NCBI GenBank assembly: GCA_964246745.1
Contig: CAXTRK010000013.1
Coordinates: 21,846 to 85,845 of the forward strand
Length of the DNA: 64,000 bases
Direction of reading: 5' to 3'
From: Lichenicoccus sp964246745
GTDB lineage: Bacteria; Pseudomonadota; Alphaproteobacteria; Acetobacterales; Acetobacteraceae
Shown here: piece by piece, positions 38,744 to 48,057 of the stretch
How positions within the stretch are numbered: the first letter of the stretch is position 1
Layout: every line of letters begins with the position of its first letter
Made by a program: the position numbers and the translations under genes
Notes under the pieces: model-generated
Seen by the model: the letters and a program-made list of their open reading frames with translations, nothing else
The model's database searches: none
What the model was told of the DNA's origin: nothing

Positions 38744-38884
38744 TCACTCTTCCTGTTCTGCCCGGACCAGCGGCCGGAAGTCGGCCAACAGCTTTGTGAT
38801 ACTCTCAAACACGTACGGCGTCTCCACGCCGTGCAGGTGCCGGTGGTCGCCCTTGCCGCGCTCGTTGTCGAAAACGCAAGACAT
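38744..38884 (-). pseudogene. tumE: 5'-truncated TumE-type toxin (DUF6516) remnant
   Basis: 46 codons from ATG 38884. The product contains FDNERGKGDHRHLHG, VETPYVFES and LLADFRPLVRAEQEE, the conserved second half of TumE toxins, which are normally about 110 residues. The first half is absent: upstream lies a short stretch resembling the start of the GNAT gene and then the cobT end. Stop and tumA start nearly touch, the usual toxin-antitoxin arrangement. Probably inactive. Confidence 0.75.
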
Positions 38885-38918
38885 AGTCAGCTTATCAAGT
38901 GCCGCCGGCCAGGCTGTG

Positions 38919-38967
38919 CGTGGCGGTCCGCGGCCGGCAGGTCATGCAACCAGGGCGCTGGCCCGGT
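38919..38967. repeat. imperfect direct repeat, copy 1 (cobT end)
   Basis: Partner of 37731-37779 (41 of 49 positions). It contains the cobT stop, also in a GCATGA context, and codes on the minus strand for MTCRPRTAT, close to the GNAT start MTSRPRIAT. Confidence 0.7.
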
Positions 38968-40822
38968 TCTGCTGGCGCAGCCAGGCGCGTCTTGCGTCCT
39001 CGTCGAACAGCTCGGACAGCTTCTTCATCATGATGCCGCCGAGTTCTTCGGCGTCGGTGATGGTCACCGCGCGGCGGTAATAGCGGGTCACGTCATGACC
39101 GATGCCGATCGCGATCAGCTCGATCACGTCGCGGCTCTCGATGTCGTGGATCACCTCGCGCAGGTGCCGCTCCAGATAGGAGCCGGCGTTCACCGACAAC
39201 GTGCTGTCGTCAACCGGGGCGCCGTCGCTGATCACCATCAGGATGCGCCGGCTTTCGCGCCGCGCCAGCAGACGGCGATAGGCCCAGAGCAGCGCCTCGC
39301 CGTCGATGTTCTCCTTGAGCAAGCCCTCGCGCAGCATCAGTCCGAGATTGCGTCGGGCGCGGCGCCAGGGCTGATCCGCGGCCTTGTAGATGATGTGGCG
39401 CAGGTCGTTCAGCCGGCCGGGCTCGCGCGGCTTGCCCTCGGCGACCCAGCGCTCGCGACTCTGCCCACCCTTCCAGGCGCGCGTGGTGAAGCCGAGCACC
39501 TCGACCTTGACCGCGCAGCGCTCAAGCGTGCGGGCCAGGATATCGCCGCACATCGCCGCCACGGTGATCGGGCGGCCGCGCATCGATCCGGAATTGTCGA
39601 TCAACAACGTGACCACGGTGTCGCGGAAGTCGGTGTCGCGCTCGGTCTTGTAGGACAGCGACAAGGTCGGATTGACGACGACGCGGGCGAGGCGGCCGGC
39701 GTCGAGAATGCCTTCCTCCAGATCAAATTCCCAGGCGCGGGTCTGCTGCGCCATCAGCTTGCGCTGCAGCCGGTTGGCGAGCTTGCTGACCACGCTCTGC
39801 ATGTTGAGCAACTGCTGGTCGAGCTGTTGACGCAGGCGGGAGAGTTCGTCTGGATCGCACAGCTCATCCGCCGCGACCTCCTCGTCGAACTGCCGGATGA
39901 ATGCCTTATAAAGAGGTGCGGCGGGGATCTCGTGGCGTTCGCGCGAGCCCTGCGGGCCGCCGGGACGGTCCTCGCCCTCGGCTGCGCCCTCTTCGTCGGA
40001 CGGGTCCTCGTCCTCCTCCGCGGCGCCTGATTGCGACAATTCCGGCATGGTGCTCGGCTGCTGCTCGCCGGCTTCCTCGCCCTGATTCTGATCCTGCTCC
40101 GGCGGCTGCTCACCCGCCTGGTTTTCGGCTGCCTCGTCCTGCTCGGCGGATTCGTCTTCCTCGCTCTCGACCTCGGCCTCGGCGAGGTCATAGGCCGCAA
40201 GCAGACGACGGGCGGCGCGTGTGAAGGCGCCCTGGTCATCCTTCGCTTCGGCCATCTCGTCGAGGGCGGCGCGGGCGCTGCCGCCCATCGCTTCGCGCCA
40301 TTGCGACAGCACGGCGAGCGCGCTTTGCGGCGCCGGTTCGCCGGACATGCGCTCGCGTGCCAACAGTCCGAGCGCGACCGAGATCGGAAGCTGGTCCTTT
40401 CGCGTCATCCGACCATAGCCGGATTGTTCGCACTCCTGCGCCAGCCGCTCGCCCAGGTTGGCCGCGACGCCCTCCATGAAGCGCGCGCCGACCACCTCGA
40501 TGCGCGCCTGCTCCAGCGCGTCATAGACTTCGCGCGCATCGCGGGTGCCGGGCGTGCGGGCCGCATGCACCGCCTGGTCGTGATGGCGCAAGCGCAGAGC
40601 GGCCGCGTCGGCGGCGCCGCGCAGGCGGGTGACCTCGGGCGCGGACAGGCTGCGGGCCGGCTGCGGCAGGCGCACGCGGTTGCCGATGACCGCGCCGGCC
40701 TGGCCGGTGCCCGCCTGAAACGTCACCTGCACATCGGGCTTTCCTCCGATCGCCCGCAAGGCGCCCGCGGTGGCGCGCTTGAAGGCCTCGGCGCGGCCGG
40801 CAGGATCATTGCGGCCGCTCAT
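38942..40822 (-). CDS. cobT: cobaltochelatase subunit CobT
   Basis: 626 residues. Part of the CobNST complex that inserts cobalt into hydrogenobyrinate a,c-diamide in aerobic cobalamin synthesis. Layout is typical: N-terminal helical domain, a long acidic Glu/Asp/Gln-rich linker (about residues 215-290), and a C-terminal von Willebrand A domain with MIDAS motif DNSGSMRG (about residue 410) and VISDGAPVDDS. The ATG directly follows the cobS stop (TAG-ATG). A 49-bp imperfect repeat covers its 3' end. Confidence 0.96.
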   Translation of the reverse strand: MSGRNDPAGRAEAFKRATAGALRAIGGKPDVQVTFQAGTGQAGAVIGNRVRLPQPARSLSAPEVTRLRGAADAAALRLRHHDQAVHAARTPGTRDAREVYDALEQARIEVVGARFMEGVAANLGERLAQECEQSGYGRMTRKDQLPISVALGLLARERMSGEPAPQSALAVLSQWREAMGGSARAALDEMAEAKDDQGAFTRAARRLLAAYDLAEAEVESEEDESAEQDEAAENQAGEQPPEQDQNQGEEAGEQQPSTMPELSQSGAAEEDEDPSDEEGAAEGEDRPGGPQGSRERHEIPAAPLYKAFIRQFDEEVAADELCDPDELSRLRQQLDQQLLNMQSVVSKLANRLQRKLMAQQTRAWEFDLEEGILDAGRLARVVVNPTLSLSYKTERDTDFRDTVVTLLIDNSGSMRGRPITVAAMCGDILARTLERCAVKVEVLGFTTRAWKGGQSRERWVAEGKPREPGRLNDLRHIIYKAADQPWRRARRNLGLMLREGLLKENIDGEALLWAYRRLLARRESRRILMVISDGAPVDDSTLSVNAGSYLERHLREVIHDIESRDVIELIAIGIGHDVTRYYRRAVTITDAEELGGIMMKKLSELFDEDARRAWLRQQNRASALVA

Positions 40823-41881
40823 CTAGCGGCGGTGCGCGACGGCAGGTGCGGCCGAGTTGGCAAGGTCGGCGTTGAAGCAACGTTGGTAGTATTCGGCGAC
40901 CGTCGGCCGCTCCGCCTCGTCGCACTTGTTGAGGAAGGTGAGCCGGAAGGCGAAGGCGAGGTCATGGAAGATCTCGGCGTTTTCCGCCCAGGTCAGCACC
41001 GTGCGCGGCGACATCACTGTCGAGATGTCGCCGTTGATGAAGCCGGCGCGTGTGAGGTCGGCGAGGGCCACCATGCTCTCGACGCGTCGGCGCACCGCCA
41101 CGTCCTTGCCGCTCCAGCCCATCTTGGCAAGGATGATCGCGGTCTCCTCGGCATGCGGCAGATAGTTCAGCGTGGTCACGATATTCCAGCGGTCCATCTG
41201 GCCCTGGTTGATCTGCTGGGTGCCATGATAGAGCCCGGTGGTGTCGCCAAGGCCGACCGTATTGGCGGTGGCGAACAGCCGGAAGGCGGGGTGCGGACGG
41301 ATCACCCGGTTCTGATCAAGCAAGGTGAGCCGTCCCTCGACCTCCAGCACGCGCTGGATCACGAACATCACGTCGGGGCGCCCGGCGTCGTACTCGTCAA
41401 AGACCAGCGCACACGCATGCTGCAACGCCCAGGGCAACAGGCCCTCGCGGAATTCGGTGACCTGCTGGCCATCCTTGAGCACGATGGCGTCCTTGCCGAT
41501 CAGATCGATGCGGCTGATGTGGCTGTCGAGATTGATGCGTATGCAGGGCCAGTTCAGCCGCGCCGCGACCTGCTCGACGTGACTCGACTTGCCGGTGCCG
41601 TGATAGCCCTGGATCATCACACGCCGGTTGAAGGCGAAGCCGGCGAGGATGGCGAGCGTGGTCTCGCGGTCGAACTGATAGGCGGTATCGAGCTCAGGCA
41701 CGTGTTCGGTGCGCATCCCGAAGGCCGGCACCTGGATGTCGCTGTCGATGCCGAAGACCTCTCGGGCGGAGAGTTGCCGGTCGGGCAGCGTGAGTGCCGA
41801 TGTCACGGCGAGGTCGGGTGCGGCCAGGCCGCCGGGGCGTGCCTCGTTTCCTGTTCCTGCCAGAGTGGCGATCTCATCCAT
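40823..41881 (-). CDS. cobS: cobaltochelatase subunit CobS
   Basis: 352 residues from ATG 41881 (AGGAAC site upstream). AAA+ ATPase that forms a chaperone-like ring with CobT for cobalt insertion. Walker A GYHGTGKSSHVEQVAARL, Walker B ALVFDEYDAGRPDV and sensor region LFATANTVGLGDTTGLYHGT are intact; the N-terminal REVFGIDSDIQVPAF is diagnostic of CobS. A longer version of the frame to 41998 is unlikely. Confidence 0.96.
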   Translation of the reverse strand: MDEIATLAGTGNEARPGGLAAPDLAVTSALTLPDRQLSAREVFGIDSDIQVPAFGMRTEHVPELDTAYQFDRETTLAILAGFAFNRRVMIQGYHGTGKSSHVEQVAARLNWPCIRINLDSHISRIDLIGKDAIVLKDGQQVTEFREGLLPWALQHACALVFDEYDAGRPDVMFVIQRVLEVEGRLTLLDQNRVIRPHPAFRLFATANTVGLGDTTGLYHGTQQINQGQMDRWNIVTTLNYLPHAEETAIILAKMGWSGKDVAVRRRVESMVALADLTRAGFINGDISTVMSPRTVLTWAENAEIFHDLAFAFRLTFLNKCDEAERPTVAEYYQRCFNADLANSAAPAVAHRR

Positions 41882-41927
41882 GAACTGTTCCTGCTCGGTG
41901 ACCGGCTCGCGTCCGGCGGGCGCCTGT

Positions 41928-42539
41928 TCAACCCGTCTCCGCGAGACCGGTTTGCCGTGACCCCATAAGATGCGCTCGCAACGCGGTATAGGCGACATTG
42001 ATGGTCTTAAGCCGTTCCTCGGCGTCGCGGTCGCCGCCGTTGGCGTCCGGGTGATGACGCCTGGCCAGCGTCTTATAGCGGCTCTTCAGCTCGTCCATCG
42101 AGACCGGCCAGGACAATCCCAACGCCTCGAGCGGCTGGCGCAACGCCTCCGGGCGTGGATCGACGGCCCTCTCGCGGCGCTTGCGCGCGCGGGTGGCGCC
42201 ATGCAGCAGACCGAGCGGGTCAAGGATGCGGTCGTCCTCGAAGGCTTTCGCCGCCTGGCCGCCGCCAAGATGGCCGAGCCGCCAGGATGGCCGGTTCCAG
42301 GATGTATCGGCGCGCAGATGCGCTTCGATCTGTCCCGGCGTCATGCCTTTGTAGAAATCCCAATGCGCATTGTACTCGCGCACGTGGGCAAGGCAGAACC
42401 AGCGATATTCCAGCAGGTTGTCACGAGAGCGTGGCGCGCGGTAACCCGCCTGCTCCTCGCAGCCGGGCATGTCGCAGAGGCAGCCCGGTGCCTCCGGGTC
42501 GGGATCAAACGCCCGGTGTCGCGTGTTCCTTCGCATCAT
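41928..42539 (-). CDS. J-domain protein, DnaJ-like with Cys-rich N-terminus
   Basis: 203 residues from the paired ATGs at 42539/42536. The N-terminus has Cys/His residues (CLCDMPGCEEQAGYRAP, RWFCLAHVREYN) that could bind zinc; a C-terminal J domain (MDELKSRYKTLARRHHPD, with HPD near residue 164) would stimulate an Hsp70. Such proteins regularly precede cobS in alphaproteobacteria. The client is unknown. Divergent from bolA, with a 75-nt shared promoter region. Confidence 0.88.
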   Translation of the reverse strand: MMRRNTRHRAFDPDPEAPGCLCDMPGCEEQAGYRAPRSRDNLLEYRWFCLAHVREYNAHWDFYKGMTPGQIEAHLRADTSWNRPSWRLGHLGGGQAAKAFEDDRILDPLGLLHGATRARKRRERAVDPRPEALRQPLEALGLSWPVSMDELKSRYKTLARRHHPDANGGDRDAEERLKTINVAYTALRAHLMGSRQTGLAETG

Positions 42540-42614
42540 CAAGCCGTTTATGTGCGCGCGCCCCCATGGCATGCAAGGCCTCGGCGGACGATGCTGAGAC
42601 CAAGGAGAGCGGGC

Positions 42615-42920
42615 ATGGCGGGACGACTGGAAAGGCTGCGGGCGGCGATGCAACAGCGCTTCGCGCCGCAACGCCTCGAGATCGAGGATGAGAGCGCACG
42701 GCACGCCGGGCACGCGGGTGTGCGGGAGGCGGCCACGGGGGAGGGAGCAGGCGGCGAGACCCATTATGCCATGCTGGTGGTGGCGGACGCGTTTGCGGGA
42801 GCAAGCCGGGTGCAGCGTTCCCGCCTGGTGCACGAGGCGCTCGACGCCGAATTCAAGGGTGGGCTGCACGCCTTGTCGCTGACGCTGCGCAGCCCGGATG
42901 AGGCGGCTCGGTCAGAGTAA
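42615..42920 (+). CDS. bolA: BolA family protein
   Basis: 101 residues from ATG 42615 after AAGGAGAGC. The BolA fold shows an N-terminal helix (RLERLRAAMQQRF), THYAMLVVADAFAG, the loop VQRSRLVHEAL (normally RHR-x-V) and LHALSLTL near the end. BolA proteins partner monothiol glutaredoxins in iron-sulfur handling. The conserved R-H-R of the signature appears as Q-R-S, a small divergence. A Gly/Glu-rich insert sits at residues 38-48. Confidence 0.86.
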   Translation: MAGRLERLRAAMQQRFAPQRLEIEDESARHAGHAGVREAATGEGAGGETHYAMLVVADAFAGASRVQRSRLVHEALDAEFKGGLHALSLTLRSPDEAARSE

Positions 42921-42930
42921 AACACGCCGC

Positions 42931-43004
42931 TGGCTGGGGGACCTGGATTCGAACCAGGGCTGACCGGGTCAGAGCCGGTAGTTCTACCGCTAAACTATCC
43001 CCCA
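42931..43004 (-). tRNA. tRNA-Gln (anticodon CTG), CCA encoded
   Basis: The 5' end TGGGGGA at 43004 pairs with TCCCCCA; G-CCA ends at 42931. Anticodon stem ACCGG/CCGGT encloses CTCTGAC, anticodon CTG. T-loop GTTCGAATC is standard. It lies just past the bolA stop on the opposite strand. Confidence 0.96.
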
Positions 43005-43123
43005 AGCGGGGCTAGCCGTTAGCATCGCCCGGATGGCGAGGCAACAGATGCGGAGAAGAGACTTGCCCTGGGCTGCGGCTAGCCCACAATGTTGTCCTGG
43101 TATGCGCATGGGAGGGCGTGATT

Positions 43124-44188
43124 GTGAGTGAGCACGCCTCGGGTCCCGTCGGGGCAACGCGCGCGGCCTTCGCGGCGCTCGATCTCGGCAGCAATAATTG
43201 CCGCATGATGGTAGCGATCCCGGCGGGACGCGGTTTCCGTGTGATCGACAGCTACAGCCGGCTGGTCCGGCTCGGCGAGGGGCTGGCCCATTCGGGCGCG
43301 CTCAGCGATGCGGCGATGGACCGCACCATCGGCGCGCTGCATGCCTGCGCCTCCCGGCTCAGCCGACGCAACTTGCGTGGTGTCCGCGCGGTGGCGACGG
43401 AGGCATGCAGGCGGGCGGCGAACGGCCGGGCCTTCCTGGAGCGGGTGCGCGACGAGACCGGGCTTGCCATCAACGTCATCTCCGCTCGCGAGGAGGCCGA
43501 GCTGGCGCTGGAGAGCTGCGCCGCCCTGCTGCACACGCGCGTCGCCGGCGAGGCACGGCCGCCGACGCGCGGACTGCTGTTCGATATCGGCGGCGGCTCG
43601 ACGGAAATCGCCTGGGTCCGGCTGGCGGGTCCGGACCCGCGGCACGGCCGCGCGGCCCAGGAGCTGATCGGCTACGAGAGCCTAGCCATGGGCGTGATCA
43701 CCATGGCCGAACTGTTCGGGGCGCGAATGTTCGAGCCGGGCGGCTACGAGGCCATGGTCGAGCATGTCGAAGCCAGGCTGATCGGTTTCGATCAGGTGCA
43801 TTGCATCGGCCGCGAGATACGGCAGGGCGGCGTTCGGCTGGTCGGCACCAGCGGCACCATCACCACGGTGGCGAGCGTCGCGATGAAGCTCAAGCATTAC
43901 CGACGGGCGTTGGTGGACGGTGTCAGCCTGAGCCGGGAGGAAGCCAGCGAGGCGATCATGGCGTTGCGGCGTGCCGGCCGACGCGGGCTCAGCCTGCATG
44001 GCTGCGTCGGGCCGGAGCGCGCGGGCTATGTGCTGCCGGGCTGCGCGATCTTCGAGGCGATCCACCGCCTGTGGCCGACGCCGTCGGTGAGCGTCGCCGA
44101 CCGCGGGCTGCGCGACGGCATGCTGCTGCGGATGATGCGCGGCGGCAGGCACGGCGCGGAACACGGGCCGGCCGGCCGCGGGCCTTGA
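43124..44188 (+). CDS. Ppx/GppA family exopolyphosphatase/pppGpp phosphatase
   Basis: 354 residues from GTG 43124, placed 7 nt after GGAGGG; GTG 43118 is too near that site. Actin-like ATPase-fold: ALDLGSNNCRMMVA (phosphate loop 1), ISAREEAELA (catalytic Glu), FDIGGGSTEIAW (phosphate 2) and VGTSGTITTVASV. Hydrolyses polyphosphate or pppGpp; short single-module form lacking the C-terminal HD-like part. Followed by rlmE with a TTGA overlap, a common pairing in alphaproteobacteria. Confidence 0.92.
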   Translation: MSEHASGPVGATRAAFAALDLGSNNCRMMVAIPAGRGFRVIDSYSRLVRLGEGLAHSGALSDAAMDRTIGALHACASRLSRRNLRGVRAVATEACRRAANGRAFLERVRDETGLAINVISAREEAELALESCAALLHTRVAGEARPPTRGLLFDIGGGSTEIAWVRLAGPDPRHGRAAQELIGYESLAMGVITMAELFGARMFEPGGYEAMVEHVEARLIGFDQVHCIGREIRQGGVRLVGTSGTITTVASVAMKLKHYRRALVDGVSLSREEASEAIMALRRAGRRGLSLHGCVGPERAGYVLPGCAIFEAIHRLWPTPSVSVADRGLRDGMLLRMMRGGRHGAEHGPAGRGP

Positions 44189-44916
44189 GCCGGAACAACG
44201 ACGGCGATGCCGACGGAGGTGCGAGGCCGCGCACGACACGGCTGCAGTCGGTGTCGCTCCGCACCGCGCGCGGACGTACCGCGGCGCAACAGCGCTGGCT
44301 GTCGCGTCAGTTGAACGACCCCTATGTGCTGGCCGCGCGCGAGCAGGGCTGGCGCTCGCGCGCCGCCTTCAAGCTGATCGAGCTGGACCAGCGGTTTTCG
44401 CTCCTGCGTCCGGGCATCCGCGTCGTCGATCTGGGTGCGGCACCCGGCGGCTGGACGCAGGTCGCGGTGCGCGGCGGCGCCTCGGTCGTGGTGGGAGTGG
44501 ACCTGCTGCCAGTCGAGCCGGTGCCGGGTGCGACCATCATCCAGGGCGACTTCAACGATCCGGAGCTGCCCGCGCGTCTGCGCGCGATGATTGCGGGACC
44601 TGTCGATCTGGTGCTGTCGGACATGGCGCCGAATGCCACCGGCCATGCGTCGACCGACCATCTGCGCATTGTCGCACTCGCCGAATTGGCTTTCGATTTC
44701 GCGTTGCGCGTCCTGGCTGAGGACGGGCGCTTCGTCACCAAGGTGTTTCAGGGCGGTGCCGAGAAGCAGATGCTGGCGCCGATGAAACAGGCCTTCGAGA
44801 CCGTGCGGCACGCCAAGCCGCCGGCGAGCCGCAAGGAATCCAGCGAGCTCTACGTGGTCGCGAGCGGCTTTCGCGCCGCACGGGCGGCCGCCTTGCTCGA
44901 CGCGCGCGGCAGGTGA
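44185..44916 (+). CDS. rlmE: 23S rRNA (uridine-2'-O) methyltransferase
   Basis: 243 residues from TTG 44185, overlapping the upstream stop (TTGA). RrmJ/FtsJ-type enzyme that 2'-O-methylates U2552. SWLSRQLNDPYV-like start (RWLSRQLNDPYVLAAREQGW), K in RSRAAFKLIELD, SAM site VVDLGAAPGGWTQVA, catalytic Asp in LSDMAPNATG, K in FVTKVFQG and the final SRKESSELYVVA match the K-D-K-E tetrad. Its stop overlaps a GTG of the following pseudogene. Confidence 0.94.
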   Translation: MSRNNDGDADGGARPRTTRLQSVSLRTARGRTAAQQRWLSRQLNDPYVLAAREQGWRSRAAFKLIELDQRFSLLRPGIRVVDLGAAPGGWTQVAVRGGASVVVGVDLLPVEPVPGATIIQGDFNDPELPARLRAMIAGPVDLVLSDMAPNATGHASTDHLRIVALAELAFDFALRVLAEDGRFVTKVFQGGAEKQMLAPMKQAFETVRHAKPPASRKESSELYVVASGFRAARAAALLDARGR

Positions 44917-46479
44917 GCGGGAGCCGGCCGATGGGCTTCCGTCCGCACGACGCCGAGCGGCGCCGGCTCGACGAGGTGCGCCATGGCATGCGCAGGCATC
45001 CACGGCGAAGACGTGAAGGAGCTGTACTGGCCCCTCGACGCGCTGCCGTCGCACGCCTATCTGCGGATGCTCTACAAATATCCGCAAAGCCCGTTTTCCT
45101 ACGAGCGGCTGGTCGAGGAAAGCTGGCGGCGCAATCGCGGCGAAAGCGAGTTCGAGCTCCTCGATACCGGGGTGTTCGCGGATGGCGGCGGTGCGGCGCG
45201 AGGGGCCGGCGACGAAGTGCGCGGCCTGGCACCAGCACAGGCTGGGGCCGGCGGAGTCATGGACCATTCGGGTCCGGCTGGTGCGCGGCGAGCCGATCGT
45301 GCCGCCTTTCGCCGGTTTCGACGCTTCCGTCGAGACCCGACGCGCCGAGGCGGACCGCTTCTTTGCCGCGCTGCAGAAAGACATCGCGTCCCCGGACGGC
45401 CGCCTGGTGCAGCGTCAGGCGCTCGCCGGGATGGTCTGGAACAAGCAGTTCTACAGCATGGATGTCTATCGCTGGCTGCGCGGCGATCCGACTCAGCCGC
45501 CGCCCCCGGAGGCGCGCCGGTGCGGACGCAACAATGATTGGCGCCATCTCAGCGCCGAAGACATCATCTCGATGCCGGACGAGTGGGAATATCCCTGGTT
45601 CGCCGCCTGGGATCTCGCCTTCCATTGCATCACCTTCGCCCTGATCGACGCCGATCTCGCCAAGGAGCAGATGCTGCCGCGGCGCCGGGTTGTGGAACGA
45701 TGCCGACCAGTTCTTCCACGATGTGCTCAAGCTGCCGGACGGACGCACGCACGAACTCAAGCTGCGCTCGATGGTGGGGCTCACGCCGCTGTTCGCCGTG
45801 GAGACGCTGGAGCCGAAACTGCTCAAGCGTCTGCCGCGCTTCACCCGACGCCTGCATCTGTTCCTCAGCCGCAGGCCTGACCTCGCGGCACTCGTGTCAC
45901 GATGGGAGGAGCCCGGCATCGGCGAACGCCGGCTGCTGTCGTTGCTGCGCGGCCACCGGATGAAACGCCTGCTGTTCCGAATGCTCGACGCGGACGAGTT
46001 TCTTTCGGAGTATGGCGTCCGCTCGATGTCGCGTTTTCATGGCGACAATCCGTACGTCTTCGAAAATGACGGCGCGCGCATACGGGTCGGCTACAAGCCG
46101 GGGGAGAGCCGCACGGAGATGTTCGGCGGCAATCCGAACTGGCGCGGGCCAATCTGGTTTCCGATGAATTTTCTTATCGTCGAGGCGCTTGACCGGTTCT
46201 TTACCTATTACGGGCGCGATTTCGTGGTGGAGTGCCCGACCGGCTGTCACGGCTGTTCCTCAGGGATGCGCAGGGCCGTCGGTCGTCGCTCGGCGGAGAC
46301 GAGACGCTGCAGACCGATCCCGCCTTCGCGGGCCTCGTGCAGTTCCACGAATATTCAATGGCGATACCGGCTGCGGTCTTGGCGCCTCGCATCAGACCGG
46401 GTGGACCGGGTTGGTCGCAAACCTTCTGGACCGGAACAGGCCGCGCAGCTTGCATGCCGCACCGCCGGACAGTAAGTGA
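44913..46479 (+). pseudogene. decayed MGH1-like glucosidase (GH63-type), several frames
   Basis: Family proteins are about 880 residues; here only 1.57 kb remains, with homologous blocks in changing frames: start HDAERRRLDEVRHG (from 44949); IHGEDVKELYWPLDALPSHA...LLDTGVFAD (about 44998-45180); WTIRVRLVRGEP...WEYPWFAAWDLAFHCIT...LAKEQ (about 45260-45670); LWNDADQFFHDVLK...NWRGPIWFPMNF...VECPTG (about 45690-46245); RLSRLFLRDAQGRR...QFHEY (about 46240-46355); FNGDTGCGLGASHQTGWTGLVANLL to the stop. Missing blocks imply internal deletions; the last switch (near 46356) fits loss of one T. It starts in GTGA overlap with rlmE. Confidence 0.85.
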
Positions 46480-46569
46480 GGCCGCCTGTGACGTTGCATC
46501 AGGGCGAGTGTCCAAGGCCAGGAATGCCGGTTCATCTGGCAGGTCGCCCTTGTCAGGAGAGCGCCCGCC

Positions 46570-48048
46570 ATGCCCGTCTCACCCGATGATCGGATACGCG
46601 AGGCGCTGGCCTTCGACGATGTGCTCGTGCTGCCCGGCTATTCGGAGGTGCTGCCAGCCGAGACCGATACGCGCACGCGTCTGACACGGCGCATTGCGCT
46701 CAACATCCCGCTGGTCTCTTCAGCCATGGACACGGTGACCGAGGATGGCATGGCGATCGCCATGGCCCAGCAAGGCGGCCTCGGCGTCATTCACAAGAAT
46801 CTCGAGATCAGCGAGCAGGCGGCGCAGGTGCGCCTGGTCAAGCGCTTCGAGTCGGGAATGGTGGTGAACCCGGTCACCGTGCACCCGGACCAGACGCTGG
46901 CCGAGGTGCACGCGATCATGAAGCGGCACCGGATCAGCGGGCTGCCGGTGATCGAGCGATCGGACAGCAAGCTGGTCGGCATCCTGACCAACCGCGACGT
47001 GCGCTTCGAGACGGATCCGGAGCGGCGTGTCTATGAGCTGATGACGCGCGACAATCTGGTGACCGTGACCGACGGCGCGGCACCCGAGCAGGCGCGCCAG
47101 ATGCTGCACAAGCACCGGATTGAAAAGCTGCTGGTGGTTGACCGGCAAGGCCGCTGCACCGGCATCATCACGGTGAAGGACATGGACAAGGCGGTCGCCT
47201 ATCCGCTCGCCAACAAGGATGAACTCGGACGGCTGCGCTGCGGGGCGGCGACCGGCGTCGGCGAGGACGGTTTCCTCAGGACACGCGCGCTGATCGAGTC
47301 GGGCGTCGACGTGCTGGTGGTTGATACCGCGCATGGCCATTCGCGCGCCGTGCTGTCCGCGGTCGAGCGGATCAAGGCGATGTCGAACGACGTGCAGGTG
47401 GTCGCGGGCAACGTGGCGACCCCTGAGGGGGCGCGGGCGCTGATCGCGTCCGGGGCGGATTGCGTCAAGATCGGCATCGGGCCAGGTTCGATCTGCACCA
47501 CACGCGTCGTGGCCGGCGTCGGCGTGCCGCAATTCAGCGCCGTGCTGGAGACCGCCCAGGCCTGTCATGCCGAAGATATCCCGGCGATCGCCGATGGCGG
47601 CATTCGCACCTCTGGCGATCTGGTCAAGGCCATCGCCGCGGGCGCCGACGTGGTCATGGTGGGCAGCCTGCTCGCCGGCACCGATGAAGCGCCGGGCGAG
47701 GTGTTCCTCTACCAGGGACGCAGCTACAAATCCTATCGCGGCATGGGCAGCCTGGGGGCGATGGCGCGCGGCTCCGCCGACCGCTACTTCCAGCAGGAGA
47801 TCACCGACACGCTGAAGCTTGTCCCGGAGGGTATCGAGGGCCGCGTCGCGTTCAAGGGCGGGATGGCGACGGTGGTGCACCAGCTCGTCGGCGGCCTGCG
47901 TGCGGGCATGGGTTATACCGGAAGCCGCGATCTGGCGGCACTGCAGAGCGGGGCAAAGTTCCGACGCGTCACCGGCGCCGGTTTGCGTGAGAGCCATGTG
48001 CATGATGTGGCGATCACCCGCGAGGCGCCGAACTACCGCCAGGATTGA
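46570..48048 (+). CDS. guaB: inosine-5'-monophosphate dehydrogenase
   Basis: 492 residues. Oxidises IMP to XMP, the committed step to GTP. TIM-barrel with two CBS domains inserted (about residues 95-210: GMVVNPVTVHPDQTL, VYELMTRDNLVTV). Catalytic loop GIGPGSICTTR (Cys near residue 307), phosphate site ADGGIRTSGD, MVGSLLAGTDEAPG, and the flap YRGMGSLGAM. Normal length and start. Confidence 0.97.
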   Translation: MPVSPDDRIREALAFDDVLVLPGYSEVLPAETDTRTRLTRRIALNIPLVSSAMDTVTEDGMAIAMAQQGGLGVIHKNLEISEQAAQVRLVKRFESGMVVNPVTVHPDQTLAEVHAIMKRHRISGLPVIERSDSKLVGILTNRDVRFETDPERRVYELMTRDNLVTVTDGAAPEQARQMLHKHRIEKLLVVDRQGRCTGIITVKDMDKAVAYPLANKDELGRLRCGAATGVGEDGFLRTRALIESGVDVLVVDTAHGHSRAVLSAVERIKAMSNDVQVVAGNVATPEGARALIASGADCVKIGIGPGSICTTRVVAGVGVPQFSAVLETAQACHAEDIPAIADGGIRTSGDLVKAIAAGADVVMVGSLLAGTDEAPGEVFLYQGRSYKSYRGMGSLGAMARGSADRYFQQEITDTLKLVPEGIEGRVAFKGGMATVVHQLVGGLRAGMGYTGSRDLAALQSGAKFRRVTGAGLRESHVHDVAITREAPNYRQD

Positions 48049-48057
48049 GCCTCCTTC

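Noticed and set aside
44913..46479. Programmed frameshifting in the glucosidase
   Set aside because: Large blocks are missing and several shifts occur without slippery sites; decay is simpler.
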